From Geodermatophilus sp. DSM 44513 (GTDB taxonomy: Bacteria; Actinomycetota; Actinomycetes; Mycobacteriales; Geodermatophilaceae): a DNA stretch of 64,000 bases. Below the pieces are notes generated by a model. That model saw only the letters and a list, made by a program, of their open reading frames with translations, had not been told where the DNA came from and searched no databases. Within the stretch, counting starts at the first letter, position 1, and the number at the start of each line of letters is the position of its first letter. This document shows, piece after piece, positions 28,794-38,074 of this stretch. Position numbers and translations under genes: made by a program. The stretch is taken from contig NZ_CP135963.1 in the NCBI RefSeq assembly GCF_032460525.1, positions 1,736,001 to 1,800,000 on the forward strand. Reading direction: 5' to 3'.

Positions 28794-29710
28794 CCCCGGT
28801 CATCCGGACCCGCGGGCTGGTCAAGCGCTACGGCCGGCTGCGCGCGGTCGACGGCATCGACCTCGACGTCCGCGCCGGTGACGTCTACGGGTTCCTCGGC
28901 GCCAACGGCTCGGGCAAGACCACGACCGTGCGGATGCTGCTCGGCCTGGTGCTGCCCACCGCCGGTGAGGTGGAGCTGCTCGGCCAGCGGATGCCCCGCG
29001 CCGGACGCCGGGTGCTGCCCCGGGTGGGCGCCCTGGTCGAGGGGCCGGCGCACCACGGGCACCTGTCCGGGCGGACCAACCTCTCGCTCATCGACGCCGC
29101 CGGCCCGGGCGGCTCCCGGCGCACCCGCCGCGCACGGATCGACCAGGTGCTCGACCAGGTCGGCCTGGGTGGCATCGACCGCCGTCCCGTGCGCGCCTAC
29201 TCCCTGGGCATGCGCCAGCGGCTCGGGCTGGCCGCGGCGCTGCTGCGCCGTCCGGAGCTGCTGGTCCTCGACGAGCCCACCAACGGCCTGGACCCGCAGG
29301 GCATCACCGAGATCCGCGAGCTGCTGCTGGAGCTCAACCGCGGCGGGACGACGGTGTTCCTCTCCAGCCACCTGCTGGCCGAGGTGGAGCAGCTGTGCAC
29401 CCGGGTCGGCGTGCTCGACCGCGGCCGGCTGGTGCTGCAGGACGAGCTGGCCCGGCTGACCGCACCCACCGGCGCGACCGTGGTGGACACCCCGGAGGTC
29501 CCGCGGGTGCGCGCGGTGCTCGACGGACGGGTGCTGGGCGCCGACGGCGGGCGGGTCGTGGTGCGCGGCGCGGACCCGGCCGAGGTCAACGCCCGGCTGG
29601 TCGCCGCCGGCGTGCCGGTCACCGGGCTGGCGCTGCAGCGGCCGACGCTGGAGGAGGTGGTGCTCGCCGCGGCCGGCACCAGCGCGGACCGGGTCGAGGG
29701 GCCGCGGTGA
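28790..29710 (+). CDS. ABC transporter ATP-binding protein
   Basis: The 306-residue nucleotide-binding subunit has Walker A GANGSGKTT, a variant signature YSLGMRQRLG, Walker B LLVLDEPTNGLDPQG and the switch His in SSHLL. The C-terminal 80 residues form an extra domain as in export-type ATPases (CcmA/BcrA group). It pairs with the permease that overlaps its 3' end by 4 nt. The substrate is unknown. Confidence 0.93.
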   Translation: MTPVIRTRGLVKRYGRLRAVDGIDLDVRAGDVYGFLGANGSGKTTTVRMLLGLVLPTAGEVELLGQRMPRAGRRVLPRVGALVEGPAHHGHLSGRTNLSLIDAAGPGGSRRTRRARIDQVLDQVGLGGIDRRPVRAYSLGMRQRLGLAAALLRRPELLVLDEPTNGLDPQGITEIRELLLELNRGGTTVFLSSHLLAEVEQLCTRVGVLDRGRLVLQDELARLTAPTGATVVDTPEVPRVRAVLDGRVLGADGGRVVVRGADPAEVNARLVAAGVPVTGLALQRPTLEEVVLAAAGTSADRVEGPR

Positions 29711-30519
29711 TCGGCGTCGAGCTGCGCAAGCTGTTCCGCCGGCCGCGCACCTGGGTGACGATCGCCGTCCTGAACGCGCTGCCGGTGCTCGTCGCCGTCC
29801 TGCTGCAGCTGACCGACCTGGCGCCCCGGCCGGGGGAGGGGCCGCCGTTCCTGTCCGCCGTGCTCACCAACGGGGCGCTGTTCCCGCTGGCCGCGCTGGC
29901 CATCGTGCTGCCGCTGTTCCTGCCGATCGCGGTCGCCGTCGTCGCCGGGGACGCCGTCGCCGGGGAGGCGCAGGCCGGCACGCTGCGCTACCTGCTGGCC
30001 CGCCCCGCGGGGCGCACCCGGCTGCTGCTGGCCAAGCTGGTGGCGCTCATGGCGTTCGTGCTGGTCACCGTGCTGGTCGTGGCGGCCGTGGGCTACCTCG
30101 TCGGGACGACGCTGTTCGAGGCCCAGCCGACCGGCGGGACGACGTCGGTGTCGGGCACCTCGCTGACCCAGACCGAGCTGGCCGGTCGCAGCGCCATGGC
30201 CATCGGCTACGTGACGGTGTCCATGCTCGGCGTCGCGGCCTTCGGGTTGTTCTTCTCCACCCTCACCGACTCCCCGCTGGCCGCCGCCCTCGGCGCGCTG
30301 GCGGTGCTGGTGACCTCCTCGCTGCTGTTCACCCTGGACGCCGCCTCGCCGATCGCGCCCTACCTGCCCACCCGATACTGGCTGGCCTTCGTCGACCTGT
30401 TCCGCGACCCGGTGCTGTGGCGCGACGTCGTCCGCGGCCTGGCGCTGCAGGGGGTCTACGTCGGGGTGCTGCTCGCCGCGGCGTGGGCCAACTTCACCAC
30501 CAAGGACGTCACCAGTTGA
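29707..30519 (+). CDS. ABC-2 type transporter permease
   Basis: The 270-residue protein has about six membrane segments and starts MIGVELRKLFRRPRTWVT. The motif GDAVAGEAQAGTLRYLLARP is typical of ABC-2 permeases. It forms the exporter with the preceding ATPase. It ends 1 nt before palindrome copy E. Confidence 0.9.
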   Translation: MIGVELRKLFRRPRTWVTIAVLNALPVLVAVLLQLTDLAPRPGEGPPFLSAVLTNGALFPLAALAIVLPLFLPIAVAVVAGDAVAGEAQAGTLRYLLARPAGRTRLLLAKLVALMAFVLVTVLVVAAVGYLVGTTLFEAQPTGGTTSVSGTSLTQTELAGRSAMAIGYVTVSMLGVAAFGLFFSTLTDSPLAAALGALAVLVTSSLLFTLDAASPIAPYLPTRYWLAFVDLFRDPVLWRDVVRGLALQGVYVGVLLAAAWANFTTKDVTS

Positions 30520-30520
30520 C

Positions 30521-30580
30521 GGCCCCCCTGCAGGGTCCCGCCGCGAGCCGGCGAGTGGTGGGGGGCGGGGGGGGGGTCCT
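30521..30580 (-). repeat. dispersed palindromic element, copy E (reverse orientation)
   Basis: Read on the minus strand it shows AGGACCCCCC, the GGCTCGCGGCGGG core and CTGCAGGGGGGCC. It fills the 64-nt gap between two convergent genes and includes a run of ten G, where length errors would be easy. Confidence 0.75.
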
Positions 30581-30583
30581 CTT

Positions 30584-31393
30584 TCAGCCGGCGCTGAGGC
30601 GGGCACAGTCGTCCGGCCCCAGGGCGGATGGCGGGGCGGCGCCGAGCTGCTCGAGCACCATCGCCTGCACCAGCGGGTCGCGCGGCAGCTCGCCGTGGCC
30701 GACCCGGGCCTGCGCGCACACCGACTGCACCGGCAGCTCCAGCGCCCCGTCCAGCCGCGCGGACTCCGGTGGCGTCACCGTCTGGTCCTGCGCGGTCCAG
30801 ATGGACACCCAGGCCGGGCCCTCCGGCGTCTCGTCCCCGGCGTTGAGCTCGCTCAGCAGCGGGCTGCCGGGAGCCAGCTGACGGCAGGCGTCGCCGCACT
30901 GCTCGGGGGCCAGCTGCCCGGCGAGGTCGGCCAGCGCGGTGCCGTGGTGCGGTGAGCCGAGGGTGACGATCCGCCGGGCGACGTCCGCCCCGCCGTCCGC
31001 GGCCCACAGCCGGGCGACCACCCCGCCGGCGGAGTAGCCGACGACGTCCACGCTGCCGGCGCCGCTGCTCTGCAGCGCCGCCTCGGCCGCCGCCGCCAGC
31101 GCGTCGGCCGCGGCACCCAGGTCGCCGGTGCCGTTGCCGGGGACCTCGACCACCGCGGCGTCGCGGCCCTGCGCGGTCAGCCGGTCGGCCAGCGGACGCA
31201 GCGCCGCGGTCGACCCGCCGTACCCGGGCACCAGCAGCACCGGGCCGGGCCGTTCCTGGGCCACCGGGGCGCCGGTGGTCACCGACGGCCGGTCCAGCAG
31301 CCATGCCGTCCCACCCGCCAGGACGGCGACGACGACGAGGGCCAGCAGGGCGGCGACCAGGCGGCGGCGGGCGGGGGAGAGACCGGCGAGCAC
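30584..31393 (-). CDS. exported alpha/beta-hydrolase, lipase-like
   Basis: The 269-residue protein has an N-terminal membrane anchor or signal (LVAALLALVVVAVLAGGTAWLL), VLLVPGYGG as the oxyanion region, the nucleophile elbow GYSAGG and GSPHHGTALADL, as in triacylglycerol lipases of the EstA/LipA type. It probably acts outside the cytoplasmic membrane on lipid esters. The GTG at 31393 is chosen as the first codon before the signal; the long frame to 32185 is a shadow. It is divergent to the next gene by about 57 nt. Confidence 0.75.
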   Translation of the reverse strand: MLAGLSPARRRLVAALLALVVVAVLAGGTAWLLDRPSVTTGAPVAQERPGPVLLVPGYGGSTAALRPLADRLTAQGRDAAVVEVPGNGTGDLGAAADALAAAAEAALQSSGAGSVDVVGYSAGGVVARLWAADGGADVARRIVTLGSPHHGTALADLAGQLAPEQCGDACRQLAPGSPLLSELNAGDETPEGPAWVSIWTAQDQTVTPPESARLDGALELPVQSVCAQARVGHGELPRDPLVQAMVLEQLGAAPPSALGPDDCARLSAG

Positions 31394-31450
31394 CCCACCA
31401 CTGTCCCCGCCCGGCCGGGACTGGTGGACTGCGCTGGTGGAGTGGGCGCC

Positions 31451-32107
31451 GTGCTGAGCCGCGAGGAGTACCTCGCCGCCTGGTCGACCTGGCACGGCGG
31501 CACCGACCCGGCCGGCAGCCGGCTGGTGCGCGGCTGGCTGTCCATGGTCTACGCCCTCGCCCGCCCCACCCGGAGGCTGCCGCCGGTCGCGGTCACCGCC
31601 GCAGGCCTGCTGGTCGCCGCGGCCGCCGTCGTCCCGGCCGCCGCCGGAGACCTGTGGCTGGTCCCGGCGGGGCTGCTCGTCGGGGTGTCCGCCGTCCTCG
31701 ACGGCCTGGACGGGGCGCTGGCCATCGCCACCGGGCGCGCCTCGCGGCGGGGGTTCGTCCTCGACTCCGCCGTCGACCGGCTCAGCGAGGCCGCGTTCGC
31801 CGCCGCGCTGTGGGTCGCCGGCGCCCCTGGCTGGCTGGCCGCGGCCTTCGGCGCGCTGTGCTGGCTGCCGGACTACCTGCGCGCCCGCGCCGGGCAGGCC
31901 GGCGTGTCCGAGACCGGCCAGATCTCGGTGTGGGAGCGGCCCACCCGGGTGGCGATGACCGGGTTCACCCTGGGCGGGGCGGGGGTGGTGTCCGGTCTGG
32001 ACCTCGCCGGCGCGGTGGCCACCAGCGGGACGGCGGTCGGCTGCCTGCTCGGGGTGGTCGGCGTCGCCCAGCTCGGGACGTCGCTGCGCCGGGCCCTGGC
32101 CGACTGA
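31451..32107 (+). CDS. CDP-alcohol phosphatidyltransferase family protein
   Basis: The 218-residue membrane protein has the active site D-G-x2-A-x-x8-G-x3-D-x3-D, seen as DGLDGALAIATGR then RRGFVLDSAVDR. The arginine of the usual DGxxAR is isoleucine here. Several membrane segments surround it. It should attach an alcohol to a CDP-activated lipid. The GTG at 31451 has GGTGGAG about 8 nt upstream. The specific phospholipid cannot be told from sequence. Confidence 0.8.
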   Translation: MLSREEYLAAWSTWHGGTDPAGSRLVRGWLSMVYALARPTRRLPPVAVTAAGLLVAAAAVVPAAAGDLWLVPAGLLVGVSAVLDGLDGALAIATGRASRRGFVLDSAVDRLSEAAFAAALWVAGAPGWLAAAFGALCWLPDYLRARAGQAGVSETGQISVWERPTRVAMTGFTLGGAGVVSGLDLAGAVATSGTAVGCLLGVVGVAQLGTSLRRALAD

Positions 32108-32199
32108 GCGGTGCCTGGCCCGGTGTCCCACCATAAGGTGGCACCCCGTCGTCCGACGTCCACCGGGCGTCCCCCCGCACGTCATCCAGGGAGCGCCCC

Positions 32200-33174
32200 G
32201 TGCCCGTCGCCGTCACCGGCTCCATCGCCACCGACCACCTGATGACCTTCCCGGGGAAGTTCACCGAGCAGTTCGTCGAGGGCCAGATGGAGAACGTGTC
32301 GCTGTCCTTCCTCGTCGACGACCTGGTCCAGCACCGCGGGGGAGCCGGCGCCAACATGGCCTACGGCCTGGGCCTGCTCGGCCTCGCGCCGGTGCTCGTC
32401 GGCGCCGTGGGGTCGGACTTCGGCGACTACGACTCCTGGCTGACCCGGCACGGCGTGGACACCGCCTCGGTGCACTGGTCGCAGCTCAAGCACACCGCCC
32501 GGTTCGTGTGCACCACCGACGCGGTGAACAACCAGATCGCCTCCTTCTACTCGGGCGCCATGAGCGAGGCGGCGTCCATCGAGCTGACGCCGGTCGCCGA
32601 GCGGGTGGGCGGGCTGGACCTCGTGGTCGTCGGCCCCAACGACCCGACCGCGATGGTGCGGCACACGAGTGAGTGCCGGACGCGCGGCTACGCCTTCGTC
32701 GCCGACCCCAGCCAGCAGCTGGCCTGGGCCGACGGCGAGATGATCCGCGACCTGGTCGACGGCGCCGAGCTGCTGTTCACCAACGAGTACGAGGCCGCGC
32801 TGCTGCTGCAGAAGACCGGCTGGAGCGACACCGAGGTGCTCGACCGGGTCGGCACCTGGGTCACCACCCGCGCGGCCGACGGCGTGCTGGTCCGCCAGGC
32901 CGGTGTCGCGCCGATCGAGGTGATCGCCGTCCCGGAGACCAAGCCGGTCGAGCCCACCGGCGGCGGCGACGCCCTGCGCGCCGGGTTCATCGCCGGGCGG
33001 GTGTGGGGCCTGGGCCTGGAGCGGGCCACCCAGCTCGGCTCGGCGGTGGCCACCGAGGCCGTCGAGGTCATCGGCACCCAGGAGTACGAGCTGCAGCGCG
33101 AGCCGTTCCTCGCCCGCTTCGCCGACGCCTTCGGTGCCGACGCCGCCGACGAGGTCGCCGCCCACCTGCCGTGA
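32200..33174 (+). CDS. adoK: adenosine kinase (PfkB family)
   Basis: The 324-residue protein is very like M. tuberculosis AdoK (Rv2202c). Shared features recalled are VTGSIATDHLM, SLSFLVDDLV, HRGGAGANMA, HTARFVCTTD and IASFYSGAMSEA. The ATP/catalytic loop is PTGGGDALRAGF, with Asp as the base. It phosphorylates adenosine for purine salvage. GTG 32200 has AGGGAG 6 nt upstream. A TAAGGT at about 32133 could be the -10. Confidence 0.92.
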   Translation: MPVAVTGSIATDHLMTFPGKFTEQFVEGQMENVSLSFLVDDLVQHRGGAGANMAYGLGLLGLAPVLVGAVGSDFGDYDSWLTRHGVDTASVHWSQLKHTARFVCTTDAVNNQIASFYSGAMSEAASIELTPVAERVGGLDLVVVGPNDPTAMVRHTSECRTRGYAFVADPSQQLAWADGEMIRDLVDGAELLFTNEYEAALLLQKTGWSDTEVLDRVGTWVTTRAADGVLVRQAGVAPIEVIAVPETKPVEPTGGGDALRAGFIAGRVWGLGLERATQLGSAVATEAVEVIGTQEYELQREPFLARFADAFGADAADEVAAHLP

Positions 33175-33243
33175 CACTGCGGTCCCCCCCGGAACCGTCG
33201 CCGACTGCGGGGAACTCGGGGTCCGGACGGCGGATCAGGGCCC

Positions 33244-33258
33244 GACTGCGCCGCAGTC
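33244..33258. terminator. short hairpin between convergent genes
   Basis: GACTGC and GCAGTC pair over a 3-nt loop just before the stop of the flavin reductase gene. It is probably a weak bidirectional terminator. Confidence 0.35.
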
Positions 33259-33269
33259 AGCGGGGGTGC

Positions 33270-33920
33270 CTAGCTGCCGCGGAGCTGCTCGCCGATGGAG
33301 GGGTCCTCGGCCCACGTCCGGTAGGGGATCCGCTTGATCTCGCGGACCTCGCCCAGCGTCGTCCACTCGTTGCCGCCCAGGCGGGCCAGCGGTCGCAGCT
33401 GCTCGACGCGCGGCCGCCCGCCCTCGACCGCGGACTCGAACACGCTGACCAGCTCGACCCGGCCGAACACCACCGTGCTGTCGCCCAGCCGCACCGTCGA
33501 GTGCAGCGTGCACTCGATCGACACCGGCGACTCCGCGACCCGGGGGACGCCGACCCGCTCGGCCGGCTCCAGGACGACGCCGACCTCCTCGGCCTCGCTG
33601 ACCCCGTGCGGGAAGTCGGTGCCGGTGGCGTTGACCTGCTCGAACAGCGACTCCGGGGTGAGGCTCACGGTGAACTCGCCGGTCGCCTCCACGTTGTCCA
33701 GCGTGTCCTTGCGCCCGACCGAGGTGAACTGCACGACCGGCGGCGACACGCAGGCGACCGTGTAGAAGGAGTGCGGCGCCAGGTTCACCAGCCCCTCGGC
33801 CGACCGGGTGGCCACCCAGGCGATCGGGCGCGGCACCACCACGGAGTTCACCACCCGGTAGAAGGCGCCGCCGTCCATGGCCGCCGGGTCGAAGTGCACG
33901 CGCGCGTTCGGGCTGGTCAC
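33270..33920 (-). CDS. flavin reductase family (FMN-binding split barrel) protein
   Basis: The 216-residue protein has the FMN-binding split-barrel pattern: VVPRPIAWVATRSAEGLVNLAPHS, SPPVVQFTSVGRKDTLDN and GEFTVSL. Such proteins reduce flavin or act as monooxygenases or oxidoreductases. It is the last gene of the six-gene minus-strand operon and overlaps the glycosyltransferase stop by GTGA. A role in carotenoid tailoring is possible but unproven. Confidence 0.82.
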   Translation of the reverse strand: MTSPNARVHFDPAAMDGGAFYRVVNSVVVPRPIAWVATRSAEGLVNLAPHSFYTVACVSPPVVQFTSVGRKDTLDNVEATGEFTVSLTPESLFEQVNATGTDFPHGVSEAEEVGVVLEPAERVGVPRVAESPVSIECTLHSTVRLGDSTVVFGRVELVSVFESAVEGGRPRVEQLRPLARLGGNEWTTLGEVREIKRIPYRTWAEDPSIGEQLRGS

Positions 33921-35056
33921 CCGGTCATCGTCTCCCGGACCGCCCGCACCCCGCCGACCGGGCGGCCGCGCCAGGTCAGCGTGCCGCGTCGCCGCCCGGC
34001 CACCGACCCGGCCAGCAGGACGTCGAACAGCAGCACCGACAGCGGGTGGGCCAGCGAGTCCGGCCAGACCCGGCTGCCGGTCGCCGCGGCCGACACCGCC
34101 CGCCCGGCCACGCCCGCCGCGTAGCCGACCAGCCCGGCCCGCGACCCGCGCAGCGCGGCCACGGCGGGCACCACCCACACGGCGGTCAGCCCGGCGGCTC
34201 CCGCGAGGCTGGCCACCGGCGACCCGCCGACCGAGGCCCACAGCGACTTGGCGTAGCCGGCCCGCAGCGCCGGCCAGCCGTCGTACATCCGGCAGGCGGC
34301 CAGCCGCGACCCGTCCACCGGCACCGCCCGGCCGCCGGCCCGCTTCACCGCCCGGGCCAGCGCGACGTCCTCGATCACCTCGCCGCGCACGCCCTCGTGC
34401 CCGCCGGCCCGCAGGTAGGCCGACCGGCGGACGACGAGGAACTGGCCGTTGGCCGCGGTCAGCGACGGCCGGGCCGACCGCTCGGCCACCCGCACCGGCA
34501 GCGTGGTGACCCACAGCCACGGCCCCAGCGGCTGCACCAGCCGCTCGGCCGGCGTGGCGGTGACCGGCCGCGGCCACGGGGAGACCAGGTCCAGGCCGTG
34601 CGTATCCAGCACGGCGACCGCGCCGGCGACGGCGTCCGGGAACAGCCGGACGTCGGCGTCGAGGAACACCAGCACGCCGTCCTCGCCCGGGTCGCCCGCG
34701 TCCGCGCCGGTGGCGCAGGCGTGCGGCTTGCCCAGCCACCCGGGCGGCGGCTCGGCGGCACGGACCAGCCGCACCCGCGGGTCGGCGACCGCGCGCACCA
34801 CGTCGGCGGTGCCGTCGGTCGAGCCGTCGTCCACCACGACGACCCGCAGGTCTGCCACGCCCTGCTGGGCGAGCACCGCGGCCAGGCAGCCGCCGACCTG
34901 CGCCTCCTCGTCGCGCACCGGCAGCACGACGGTGACCGCGCGGCGCACCGGCGCGGGCCCGGCCGGGGGACGGCGCAGCAGCGCCGCGTTCACCGCCGCG
35001 TGCAGCGCGCCGGCCACGGCCGCCCCGGACAGGCCCCGCAGCAGCCGCCCGGTCAC
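33917..35056 (-). CDS. cruG: family 2 glycosyltransferase, CruG-like
   Basis: The 379-residue membrane-anchored GT2 has VVLPVRDEEAQVGGCLAAVL, the DDGSTDGT nucleotide loop, VFLDADVRL (DxD) and the late EVIEDVALARAVK. Membrane segments occupy the C-terminal 100 residues. CruG enzymes attach sugar to the hydroxyl made by CruF. The gene directly follows a cruF homologue with GTGA overlap, so a carotenoid glycosyltransferase is likely. GTG 35056 has GGAGGT just upstream. Confidence 0.72.
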   Translation of the reverse strand: MTGRLLRGLSGAAVAGALHAAVNAALLRRPPAGPAPVRRAVTVVLPVRDEEAQVGGCLAAVLAQQGVADLRVVVVDDGSTDGTADVVRAVADPRVRLVRAAEPPPGWLGKPHACATGADAGDPGEDGVLVFLDADVRLFPDAVAGAVAVLDTHGLDLVSPWPRPVTATPAERLVQPLGPWLWVTTLPVRVAERSARPSLTAANGQFLVVRRSAYLRAGGHEGVRGEVIEDVALARAVKRAGGRAVPVDGSRLAACRMYDGWPALRAGYAKSLWASVGGSPVASLAGAAGLTAVWVVPAVAALRGSRAGLVGYAAGVAGRAVSAAATGSRVWPDSLAHPLSVLLFDVLLAGSVAGRRRGTLTWRGRPVGGVRAVRETMTG

Positions 35057-35850
35057 GACCTCCGGGCCTGCACCGCCAGGGCGACCAGCACCGGGACGGC
35101 GAGCAGCACCCCCCACGCCGCGGACCCGGGCAGCCCCAGCCAGACGGCGTGGGCGAGCGCACCACCGAGGGTCATCCAGCCCAGCACCAGCAGCGGCGCG
35201 CCGTCCCCGGTGCGCGGGGCCGCGCCGACGGCGAGCAGGTCCAGCAGCGTCATGAGCACGGCACCGGCCAGCAGCCAGCCGGCCAGGTTGGTCAGCGGCA
35301 CCGTGTCGATGCCCGGCAGCGAGGGCTGCGGGTACGCCCACGTCCAGTAGCCGGCCTGCACCATCTGCGGGTCGAGGACGACGTCCCACCCGGCGAACAC
35401 GCCCGCCGCGACCGCGACCCGCGCCGGCCGCTGCCGGGCGGGCCGCACACCGGCGGTGAGCCGGCGGGCCAGCAGCCAGCTGGGCCAGGCCATCATCAGC
35501 CAGGCCAGCGGCACGAGGAACGGGACGCCGAGCAGCGTGGGCCCGAGGTCGTCGCTGTAGGTGTACTGCCCGTAGGGGAAGCCGGTGGCCAGCCCGACGG
35601 ACTCGAAGACGACCGCGGTGGCCGCGGTGACGCCCAGCACGCCGGCCCCGGTGCGCGCACCCCGGCTGACCGTCGCGTGCGCCACGGACACCGCCGAGCC
35701 GAGCAGCACGATGGTCCAGCTGACCGCGTCGCGGGCCGGGCCGGGGTCCAGCAGCGGGTAGGCGATCGCGGTGAGCACGAGCAGCACCGCCGGCACCCAC
35801 GGCGCGCCGGCCGGGCGGCGGACCGCCCGCGCCTCGAGCAGACCGCTCAC
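35053..35850 (-). CDS. cruF: CruF-like carotenoid hydratase
   Basis: The 265-residue protein with about seven membrane segments belongs to the CruF (DUF422) family. It shows FESVGLATGFPYGQYTYSD, GVPFLVPLAWLMMAW and DPQMVQAGYWTW. CruF adds water to the end double bond of acyclic carotenoid ends, known from Deinococcus and cyanobacteria. The neighbouring desaturase-like gene and GT2 gene complete a hydroxylation-glycosylation module. Confidence 0.82.
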   Translation of the reverse strand: MSGLLEARAVRRPAGAPWVPAVLLVLTAIAYPLLDPGPARDAVSWTIVLLGSAVSVAHATVSRGARTGAGVLGVTAATAVVFESVGLATGFPYGQYTYSDDLGPTLLGVPFLVPLAWLMMAWPSWLLARRLTAGVRPARQRPARVAVAAGVFAGWDVVLDPQMVQAGYWTWAYPQPSLPGIDTVPLTNLAGWLLAGAVLMTLLDLLAVGAAPRTGDGAPLLVLGWMTLGGALAHAVWLGLPGSAAWGVLLAVPVLVALAVQARRS

Positions 35851-37496
35851 CGGCGCACCCGGGCCAGCCCGCGGGCCAGCCCGTGGGACAGCGTCTCCCG
35901 GGCGCGGGCGGGCAGCCCCCGGTCGCCGAGCACGGTGCGCGCCGCCGTCCGCCCGGAGTTGCCCGACACCCCGCCGCCGGGGTGGGTGGAGGCGCCGGCC
36001 AGGTACAGCCCGGCCAGGCCCGGCACCCGCATGCCGGACAGCGCCGGCGTCGGCCGGAAGCCGAACATGCTGGCCAGCCCCATCTCCACGTGCATCACGT
36101 TGCCCCGCAGCAGGGCCAGCTCCCGCTCCAGCAGCAGCGGGGTCTGCACGTAGGTGCGCAGCACCGAGGCGGCGAAGCCGGGCGCGAACCGGTCGACGGC
36201 GGCGATGAGCCGCGCCGCCTCGCGCTCGGCGAGCGCGTCCCAGTCCCCGCCGTCGGCCAGCGCGTAGGGGTACCACTGCCCCCAGATGGTCACCACGTGC
36301 TGCCCGGGCGGGGCGAGGGTGTCGTCGGTCGCGGAGAAGCACATCGCCAGCGGCACTGGCTCGCGCGGCAGCCGCCCGCCCAGCCAGTCGCCGTGCGCGG
36401 CGGCCAGCACCGCCCGGTCGGTGCACAGCAGCTGCAGGCCACCCAGGGCCAGCGCGGGGTCCACGCCGGGGTAGGCCGGCGGGGCGTCGGTGTGCGCGCG
36501 GACCACCAGGCCGAAGCCGTTGCCCACCGGGGGCGCGGCGTCGGCCAGCGCCGGCGGCGCGTGCTCCCCGGCCAGGTCGCGGGTGGCCAGCACGTGGCAG
36601 GCGGCGACGACCACGGGGGCCTCGACCCGCCGTCCGGACACCGTCTGCACGCCGGTCACCCGGCCGCCGTCCACCAGCAGCCGCGCCGCGCCGTCGCCGA
36701 GGGTGACCCGGCCGCCGTCGGCCTCCAGCCGGCGGCCCAGCGCCTCGGTGAGCCCGCCGGAGCCGCCCACCGGGTGCCCCGGCGGGGTGTCGTGCAGCAG
36801 CGTCACCCAGGCGACCATCGCCGCGGTGCCGGGCTCGGACATCGGCGGGCCGGACTGCGCACCGAACCAGGCCAGCGCCGCCTTGAGCCGCTCGCTGCTG
36901 AACCAGCGGTCCAGCAGCGCGTCCCCGGAGCCGAGGAAGTCGACGGCGATGTCACCGCCGGAGGTCCGCGGCCGGCCGTCGGAGGGGGCGCCGATGGGCC
37001 AGAAGGAGCGGGCCAGGCCGCCCACCGTGGGACGCCGGCCGAAGGAGTCGACGACCGCCCGGCTGCGCGGGCCCCACACCGCCACGAACTCGCGGTACGC
37101 GGCGGCGTCGGCCTCCCCGCAGGCGGCCGCGACGGAGGCGCAGGTGGCGTCCAGGTCGACGGAGAAGACCAGCGGCCGCCCGTCCGGGCCGGGGTCGCCG
37201 GGGGAGGGGGCGGGCGCGAAGCCCCACGGGTCGCAGTCGACGTAGCGCAGGCCGTGGGCGGCGAGGTCCAGCTCCTCGACGATGCCGCTGGACCGCACGA
37301 TGACGTGCGCGCTGGACCCGCGGTCGACGCGGACGCCGGGCCAGCGCTCCACGGTGGAGACCGCGCCGCCGAGCACCTCGTCGCGCTCGACGACCTCCAC
37401 CCGCAGCCCCGCGCGGGCCAGGTAGCAGGCGGCGACCAGCCCGTTGTGCCCGGCGCCGACGACGACGGCGTCGGCGGTGGCGTCGGCCGCCCTCAC
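35847..37496 (-). CDS. FAD-dependent desaturase/oxidoreductase of the carotenoid type
   Basis: The 549-residue protein has VVGAGHNGLVAACYLARAG for FAD binding, ERDEVLGGAVSTVE, and a C-terminal LYLAGASTHPGGGVSGNSG. It belongs to the phytoene desaturase/CrtD-related NAD(P)/FAD family, though closer to the uncharacterised actinobacterial PDS-like group than to classic CrtI. Given the cruF and GT2 neighbours, a 3',4'-desaturase or similar step is a reasonable inference. It overlaps both neighbours by 4 nt. Confidence 0.75.
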   Translation of the reverse strand: MRAADATADAVVVGAGHNGLVAACYLARAGLRVEVVERDEVLGGAVSTVERWPGVRVDRGSSAHVIVRSSGIVEELDLAAHGLRYVDCDPWGFAPAPSPGDPGPDGRPLVFSVDLDATCASVAAACGEADAAAYREFVAVWGPRSRAVVDSFGRRPTVGGLARSFWPIGAPSDGRPRTSGGDIAVDFLGSGDALLDRWFSSERLKAALAWFGAQSGPPMSEPGTAAMVAWVTLLHDTPPGHPVGGSGGLTEALGRRLEADGGRVTLGDGAARLLVDGGRVTGVQTVSGRRVEAPVVVAACHVLATRDLAGEHAPPALADAAPPVGNGFGLVVRAHTDAPPAYPGVDPALALGGLQLLCTDRAVLAAAHGDWLGGRLPREPVPLAMCFSATDDTLAPPGQHVVTIWGQWYPYALADGGDWDALAEREAARLIAAVDRFAPGFAASVLRTYVQTPLLLERELALLRGNVMHVEMGLASMFGFRPTPALSGMRVPGLAGLYLAGASTHPGGGVSGNSGRTAARTVLGDRGLPARARETLSHGLARGLARVRR

Positions 37497-38074
37497 CGGG
37501 GGGACGGTGCCGGGGTCGGCAGCGGCAGGCGGGCGCCGAGGATGGCGAAGGGGCGCGCGTCGCCCGGGAAGCGGTGGTTGCGGGCCAGGTCGACGAAGCC
37601 GTCGGCGTGGTAGAGCCGGAAGGCCTTGGTGTCGTTGTCCGGGGTGGACAGCAGCGCCGCCGGGTGCGGCAGGTCGGCCACCAGGGCGTGCAGCAGCCGG
37701 CGGCCCAGCCCCCGGCTCTGGTGGTCGGGGTGCACGTGCAGCTCGCAGACCTCGAAGGCGCCGGGCAGCCAGCGCTTGGCCGTCCGCCGGTCCAGCGCGG
37801 CGCGCACCTGGTCGTGCCACCACTGGCCGGGGGCGATCACGTAGCCGTAGCCGAACCCGACGAGGACCTCGCCGTCCCGGGTCTGCGTGAAGGCGCCGAC
37901 CGCGCGGAAGCCGGGGCGCTCGGTGTGCTGGACGGCGTAGCCGTAGCGGCCGGCGACCACCGAGGGGCTGTAGCCCATCGCCTCGCCGTAGATGGCCAGT
38001 GCCTCGTGCATGTGGTCGCGCAGCCACCCGGCGGGCAGCTCGGCGATCCGCGCCGCCGGCGTCGTCCCCGTCAT
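37493..38074 (-). CDS. GNAT family N-acetyltransferase
   Basis: The 193-residue protein shows the acetyl-CoA pyrophosphate loop HPDHQSRGLGRRLLHAL and the late strand TKAFRLYHADGFVDL. The substrate is unknown. ATG 38074 has GGAGG 4 nt upstream and overlaps the preceding stop (ATGA). It is the second gene of the operon. Confidence 0.85.
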   Translation of the reverse strand: MTGTTPAARIAELPAGWLRDHMHEALAIYGEAMGYSPSVVAGRYGYAVQHTERPGFRAVGAFTQTRDGEVLVGFGYGYVIAPGQWWHDQVRAALDRRTAKRWLPGAFEVCELHVHPDHQSRGLGRRLLHALVADLPHPAALLSTPDNDTKAFRLYHADGFVDLARNHRFPGDARPFAILGARLPLPTPAPSPR

